A program made the translations under genes and the position numbers. Below, in pieces: positions 59,718-64,000 of a stretch of DNA of 64,000 nt (positions within the stretch are counted from its first letter, which is position 1; every line of letters begins with the position of its first letter). The DNA comes from Candida dubliniensis CD36. Lineage: Eukaryota; Ascomycota; Pichiomycetes; Serinales; Debaryomycetaceae. The stretch is from positions 248,001 to 312,000 of the forward strand of contig NC_012866.1 in the NCBI RefSeq assembly GCF_000026945.1. The letters are read 5' to 3'. Under the pieces are notes generated by a model, which made no database searches, was not told where the DNA came from, and saw only the letters and a list, made by a program, of their open reading frames with translations.

Positions 59718-61994
59718 TTATTCAACAATTTCTTCTTTTTCTTCAATAATTTCTTCTTTAATTTCTTCAATAATTTCTGCTTGAACTTCATTTTTGGAAT
59801 TACCTTGTTTACTAATATGTTTAGCACGATAATTTCTCCAATCTTCTAAAGCTTTTCTACGAGCCAAAATGATTTCTTTAACAGCAGCATCAGCTTCCAT
59901 AGCATCAGCTTCTTCAAATTGGGCACTATATTCACGTAAATTGGATCTAACTTTCTTTTTATCATTATTAGTTAATAAAGTTGGTGGTCTTGGTCTCCAA
60001 ACAAAATCTTTAAATTGATCAATTGAATCATCTCTTAATAAATTACCCGTGAATTCATAAAGTCTATAACCATTATCAATAGCATGTAACCAAGAAGTTG
60101 ACCATGCTGCAACAAATCTCCCTGATGGATCCCAAGAAATATTAGTCATTCCAGCAAATTTATCAGTTTTCAATAATTTAACATTAGCAGGTAATGATTT
60201 TTTATTAATTTCATCATCAAATGAAACATCAAAAAATTCCAATTCTCCAGAAGTTCTTGAAATAGTGGCAATAACAACATATCTTCCCTTTGGTGACCAA
60301 AAAATTGTATTTGAATGTTTATTTTCAATTTTGGTATAAGCCTTATATTTTGAAGACAGTTGTTGTTGTTGTTGTTGTTGTTGTTGTTGGTTTGTAAAAG
60401 CAGCACCAACACCTTTCTTTTTCAAATTAGTATTTTTATTTCCAGTTTTAGTTTTAGTTGTTTCTGGTGCATAAAATGAAATGGTATTTTTAGGAATGGC
60501 AGGATTTGGATTACCATCATCTAATCTACTAATAGTAATAAATCTTTCAGTATTTGGTTCCCAAGCAAAATTAACTACTACATCTTTTAATTCTAATTTT
60601 TCCACAGGGATATCTTTTTCATTAATTTTGAAAAATTCTAAATTGGAAAAAATTGTTTTACCTGATTTAGTATGACGATCAACTTTAACACATAATAATT
60701 TCCCATTAGATTGCCAATGCATTTTACAATCACTAACTTGAAATAAATTAACTGTACGTAAAATTTCTCTTGAAGGAATTTGCATTAAAGCTACTCTTGC
60801 TGTTTGATTAGTACTTTCTGGAGTCCAATAACTTAATACATGTTCACCATCACCATCACCATCATCATTGGTTTTTTTATTATTATTATTATTAGTATTA
60901 GTATTATGAAATTTAACTCCAGCAGGAGCCCATTCAAAATCTTGAATACCATCAATTTTAACTAATTTTTTATCTAATAATTGAAAATTAGATTCAGTTT
61001 CATAAATGGCTAAAGCATCAGGACCTTGACGAGCACAATATTTATCATCAAAAGACCATTTAACTAATGGCCATGGCATTTCTTTTTGACCTTCTAAATG
61101 AGGTGGTAAAGCAAATGTTCTCATTGGTTCACCAGTAATCATATTCCAAATAACCAATTTATGACCTTCACTTTCTGGACCAAATGGAAATTGAGCTCTA
61201 TCAATAGTTGAATCGGGTAAACTAATTGGAATTGGTGATAAAGTTACCATAAATTTTTCATTTGGAGAAAAATCAATTAATCTAACTTGTTGATGGAAAA
61301 ATCTTTTAATACTATGAAAATTTTCTCCACCCCATGATTGAATTCCTTGAGGATGAATTGAAAATAAATATGTTCCTTTTGGAGAAAATTTTGCATATTT
61401 TGATGTAAAACCTTTTCTTGGTTCAATAACTGATTCAGGTTCATTTGATTTTTTATTCCAATAAATCCCAACGGTTTCATTAAAATGTAAAATCATTTGA
61501 TCTCTACCTTGTTCATCTTGTAACCAAGATTTTAAATATCCATGACTTTGAAATGATTCAATTTTTGGTTCAATAAATTCTTCATTAATAAATTTTTCAT
61601 TAACTTGATATTTTTCCATATCAGATAATTTATTAATTAATAATCGATGATTTTGATCCAATTTTTTCCCATGTAATTTTTTAATGGCTAATTCAATCAG
61701 TTCATTAGATTTAAATTGAATAAATAAATATCCTTTAGATTTCCCATTTTCTAATGGCATATAAATTCCTTCATCTCCTTCATAAATTTCTCCAACTTGT
61801 GAAAATAATTTCCGTAATACTTTAATTAAAATTGGTACTTTAGATTCAGGGGCAATTGGAGCTCCATCAACTATAATATAATTATCTAATCCAATATTAT
61901 TAACTTCATATTTTGATTCTAAATCAGAAAAATCAATATCATCTAATTTGATTTCTTTTTCAAGTTGAAGATAATCTTCTTCATTAATTGACAT
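59718..61994 (-). CDS. PRT1: eIF3b translation initiation factor Prt1
   Basis: Core scaffold subunit of eIF3, essential for mRNA recruitment and scanning. An acidic N terminus leads to an RRM (about 38-125) with [20 protein letters not shown] and [13 protein letters not shown], then a large beta-propeller with [54 protein letters not shown] and [17 protein letters not shown] glutamine run of ten (60360-60389) lies between propeller blades. The C-terminal helix ([21 protein letters not shown]) precedes a Glu-rich tail. Length 758 against 763 in S. cerevisiae. ATG start with no in-frame ATG upstream. Confidence 0.96.
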   Translation of the reverse strand: MSINEEDYLQLEKEIKLDDIDFSDLESKYEVNNIGLDNYIIVDGAPIAPESKVPILIKVLRKLFSQVGEIYEGDEGIYMPLENGKSKGYLFIQFKSNELIELAIKKLHGKKLDQNHRLLINKLSDMEKYQVNEKFINEEFIEPKIESFQSHGYLKSWLQDEQGRDQMILHFNETVGIYWNKKSNEPESVIEPRKGFTSKYAKFSPKGTYLFSIHPQGIQSWGGENFHSIKRFFHQQVRLIDFSPNEKFMVTLSPIPISLPDSTIDRAQFPFGPESEGHKLVIWNMITGEPMRTFALPPHLEGQKEMPWPLVKWSFDDKYCARQGPDALAIYETESNFQLLDKKLVKIDGIQDFEWAPAGVKFHNTNTNNNNNKKTNDDGDGDGEHVLSYWTPESTNQTARVALMQIPSREILRTVNLFQVSDCKMHWQSNGKLLCVKVDRHTKSGKTIFSNLEFFKINEKDIPVEKLELKDVVVNFAWEPNTERFITISRLDDGNPNPAIPKNTISFYAPETTKTKTGNKNTNLKKKGVGAAFTNQQQQQQQQQQLSSKYKAYTKIENKHSNTIFWSPKGRYVVIATISRTSGELEFFDVSFDDEINKKSLPANVKLLKTDKFAGMTNISWDPSGRFVAAWSTSWLHAIDNGYRLYEFTGNLLRDDSIDQFKDFVWRPRPPTLLTNNDKKKVRSNLREYSAQFEEADAMEADAAVKEIILARRKALEDWRNYRAKHISKQGNSKNEVQAEIIEEIKEEIIEEKEEIVE

Positions 61995-62401
61995 CTCTTA
62001 AAATTATCTTGTTGTTTATTCTTTTCTAGTTGTAAGAAATTGTTCAATGTTGGAAAAAAAAAATTTTCATTTTCATGCCTTCTTACTTTTTTTTTATTTT
62101 TTTTTGTTTTTTTTTTTCACTCTACAAAAAATTTGTGCGTGTCTTGTGATCAAAAAAAAAAAAAAGATGTCTTTTGGTTTACACACATACAAACAAACAC
62201 GACTTTTGAAAAGGAGGGGAGATAATATAGGACAGAAACAGTTGTATGAAGAAGAGTAAGAATATAGGACTATATAAATAAATAATGGTGCTCCTCGGGT
62301 GGCAATGTTAAGTACACCTCTTAATAACAGTAACATGTTAACCAAGAAATATAAGTCATACTTTGTCATATTCTCATGACATTTATTTCTTCATTTAATA
62401 A

Positions 62402-62434
<33 letters not shown>

Positions 62435-62554
62435 CTATCAATTTCAACTTAAAATAGTAGATGAATATAATTACATAGACTATTGATACCAATATTTTAT
62501 CTAATATAAATACAATATAACCATGATTCTTCTTGTAAACAGGGTTTTTGGCAG
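61995..62554. other. PRT1 upstream region
   Basis: 560 bp between two minus-strand genes. It holds A/T-runs near 62053-62168 and a TA run at about 62408-62434. No RNA gene or known site recognised. Confidence 0.5.
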
Positions 62555-64000
62555 TTAATTATTATCATTCGTGGTTTGTTTATTTTTATTATTATTATTA
62601 TTATTACCAATAACTTCATTCAATCGTTGAATTTCTAATTCTAATTCTTTAAATCTCTTTTTAGCTTCTTGATCTTCTAAAATTCTTCGTTCTCTTTCTG
62701 CTTTCCATTTATTTCTTAAATCATTCATTCTTAATTTAGATAATGGATCATTATTATTGATATTCCCATATTCATCACCATCATTGGTATTAACACTAGT
62801 ATTTTGCTGATGCTGCTGTTGTTGTTGTTGTTGTTCTAATTCTGATTTCAATGATTCATTTTCTTTAATCAATTTATTCAATTTATCATTTAATTTATTA
62901 TATTTAACTTTAATTGAATCATCATTTTCTTTTAATAATAATTTTATATGATCATTAATTAATATATCAGTAGCTCTAATAAAATATTCAAAAATTGATT
63001 TATGTTTATCTCTAATATATGTAATATTTTCAAGAATATCAATAGATTTCCCATTAATATTCCCATTATTATTATTAATATCATTTATATGATTTAATAA
63101 TTTTTCATATTTCATTTTAGGATCATATAAAGATTTATCATCAGCAATCTTATTATAACTTTCAATTAATCTTTTAAATTGATTGGTATCATATAATAAT
63201 AAATCTTTATATTGATATTCTAAAATTGAAATCTTTTTAACTCCCAATTCAATATTATTACTGCTATTGTTATCATTTGTTGTATTAGTATTAGTATTGG
63301 TATTGGTATTTACTGTGGTTGTTGTTGCTGATGATGATGATATCGAAGAAACTCTTGCATGTGTGGGGGCTGATGCTAATGGAGGAACCGTTTGTTGTTG
63401 TGTTATTGGTGGTATTGGTGAAGACTGGACATTATTTTCAGTTCTTGTTCTATCAATTGTCATTAGATCAGTTAATTTATTAACTTTCAATTGTAATGCT
63501 TCATTATCTTTTTTCAATGAATCAACAGTATATGACATTTGTATTCTTTCAGTATTATATTTACGTTGTTTATCTAATGATAAATTCAATTCAGTTTGTA
63601 ATTTATTATTTAACCCCATTTGATTTCTTAATTCAATTGATTTCTCTTGTAATTTTGTTGTTAAATTATTGATTTTCTCCAGTGTTGAACTATTCAAAAG
63701 TTTATAATCATTATTCACTTGATTTAATTCATCATTGATTCTACTATAAGATGTTTGTAATTGTAAATAATCATTCACTAAATTCAATTCATTTAATGAA
63801 CTATTGCGATGATTATTATACGACGAATAAGACGATCTGTTATTGTTGTTGTTATTGTTAGTAGTAGTAGTAGTAGTGGTGATATCGGAAGGTTGTTTGT
63901 ATTGGTCTAATTCATCTTGTAATATTGCAATACATTTTTCATATTCAATCAACTTTTGTTCAAGTTGTTGGTTGGTTTTATTAAATTCATCTTGGTTCTT
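62555..64000 (-). CDS. Coiled-coil protein, 5' end outside window
   Basis: The frame is open to the right edge (codons KNQDEFNKTNQQLEQKLIEY precede any ATG), so the N terminus is missing. At least 481 residues are visible. Long heptad-rich coiled coils (NDELNQVNNDYKLLN, EKINNLTTKLQEKSIEL, LKKDNEALQLKVNKL) flank a Thr/Asn/Pro-rich linker. A more globular stretch (SILEYQYKDLLLYDTNQFKR, then YIRDKHKSIFEYFIRATDI) is followed by another coiled coil and a C-terminal block LRNKWKAERERRILEDQE. The C-terminal part recalls spindle or kinetochore coiled-coil proteins such as Slk19, but the resemblance is weak. Not assigned. Confidence 0.75.
   Translation of the reverse strand, partial: KNQDEFNKTNQQLEQKLIEYEKCIAILQDELDQYKQPSDITTTTTTTNNNNNNNRSSYSSYNNHRNSSLNELNLVNDYLQLQTSYSRINDELNQVNNDYKLLNSSTLEKINNLTTKLQEKSIELRNQMGLNNKLQTELNLSLDKQRKYNTERIQMSYTVDSLKKDNEALQLKVNKLTDLMTIDRTRTENNVQSSPIPPITQQQTVPPLASAPTHARVSSISSSSATTTTVNTNTNTNTNTTNDNNSSNNIELGVKKISILEYQYKDLLLYDTNQFKRLIESYNKIADDKSLYDPKMKYEKLLNHINDINNNNGNINGKSIDILENITYIRDKHKSIFEYFIRATDILINDHIKLLLKENDDSIKVKYNKLNDKLNKLIKENESLKSELEQQQQQQQHQQNTSVNTNDGDEYGNINNNDPLSKLRMNDLRNKWKAERERRILEDQEAKKRFKELELEIQRLNEVIGNNNNNNKNKQTTNDNN

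Noticed and set aside
59438..59827. Lys/Leu-rich minus-strand ORF spanning the BOL3/PRT1 junction
   Set aside because: It overlaps both real genes and reflects their Glu/Lys-rich ends in another frame.

Overview
The window comes from a budding yeast of the CUG-Ser (CTG) clade, most like Candida albicans or a close relative. The genes are compact and almost all intronless. The one clear intron has GTATGT and TACTAAC splice signals. Leucine codons are mostly TTA/TTG. The sequence is very AT-rich with many microsatellites. It carries a complex I subunit (NDUFA2) that Saccharomyces lacks. CTG codons are rare; at MRE11 codon 139, reading CTG as serine is plausible. Translations quoted here use the standard code, so each CTG-encoded residue should be read as Ser. 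I do not assign a species.

Positions 1-35,500 are compact, with 20 genes and mostly short gaps. In order they are: an extradiol dioxygenase, NDUFA2, a Gfo/Idh/MocA oxidoreductase, MDM12, a DcpS-type decapping scavenger (DCS1), DBP7, RPC37, GCN3, a CofD-like protein, ASC1 (its intron holds the U24/snR24 box C/D snoRNA), CMR1, FOL3, MED11, PSF1, EKI1, GCN2, MRE11, ATP11, ZIM17 and an unrecognised 469-residue protein.

Positions 35,500-64,000 look different. Only nine coding regions are supported: two unknown membrane proteins, an RRN5-like protein, NBP2, GIR2, an ECM13-like protein, BOL3, PRT1 and a coiled-coil protein cut by the right edge. ORF-free stretches of about 3.3, 3.1 and 6.0 kb separate them. 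These stretches are full of di- to dodecanucleotide repeats and several G-run or C-run tracts that fit the G-quadruplex/i-motif pattern.

Two themes recur. One is translation and its control: GCN3 (eIF2B alpha), GCN2 (eIF2 alpha kinase), GIR2 (RWD regulator linked to Gcn1), ASC1 (ribosome-bound repressor) and PRT1 (eIF3b), with DBP7, RPC37 and U24 serving ribosome or RNA synthesis. The other is mitochondrial function: NDUFA2, MDM12, ATP11, ZIM17 and BOL3. DNA replication and repair genes (PSF1, CMR1, MRE11) are also present; PSF1 and CMR1 each carry an ACGCGT (MCB) element at nearly the same distance upstream. No CRISPR array, tRNA, rRNA or intact mobile element was found.
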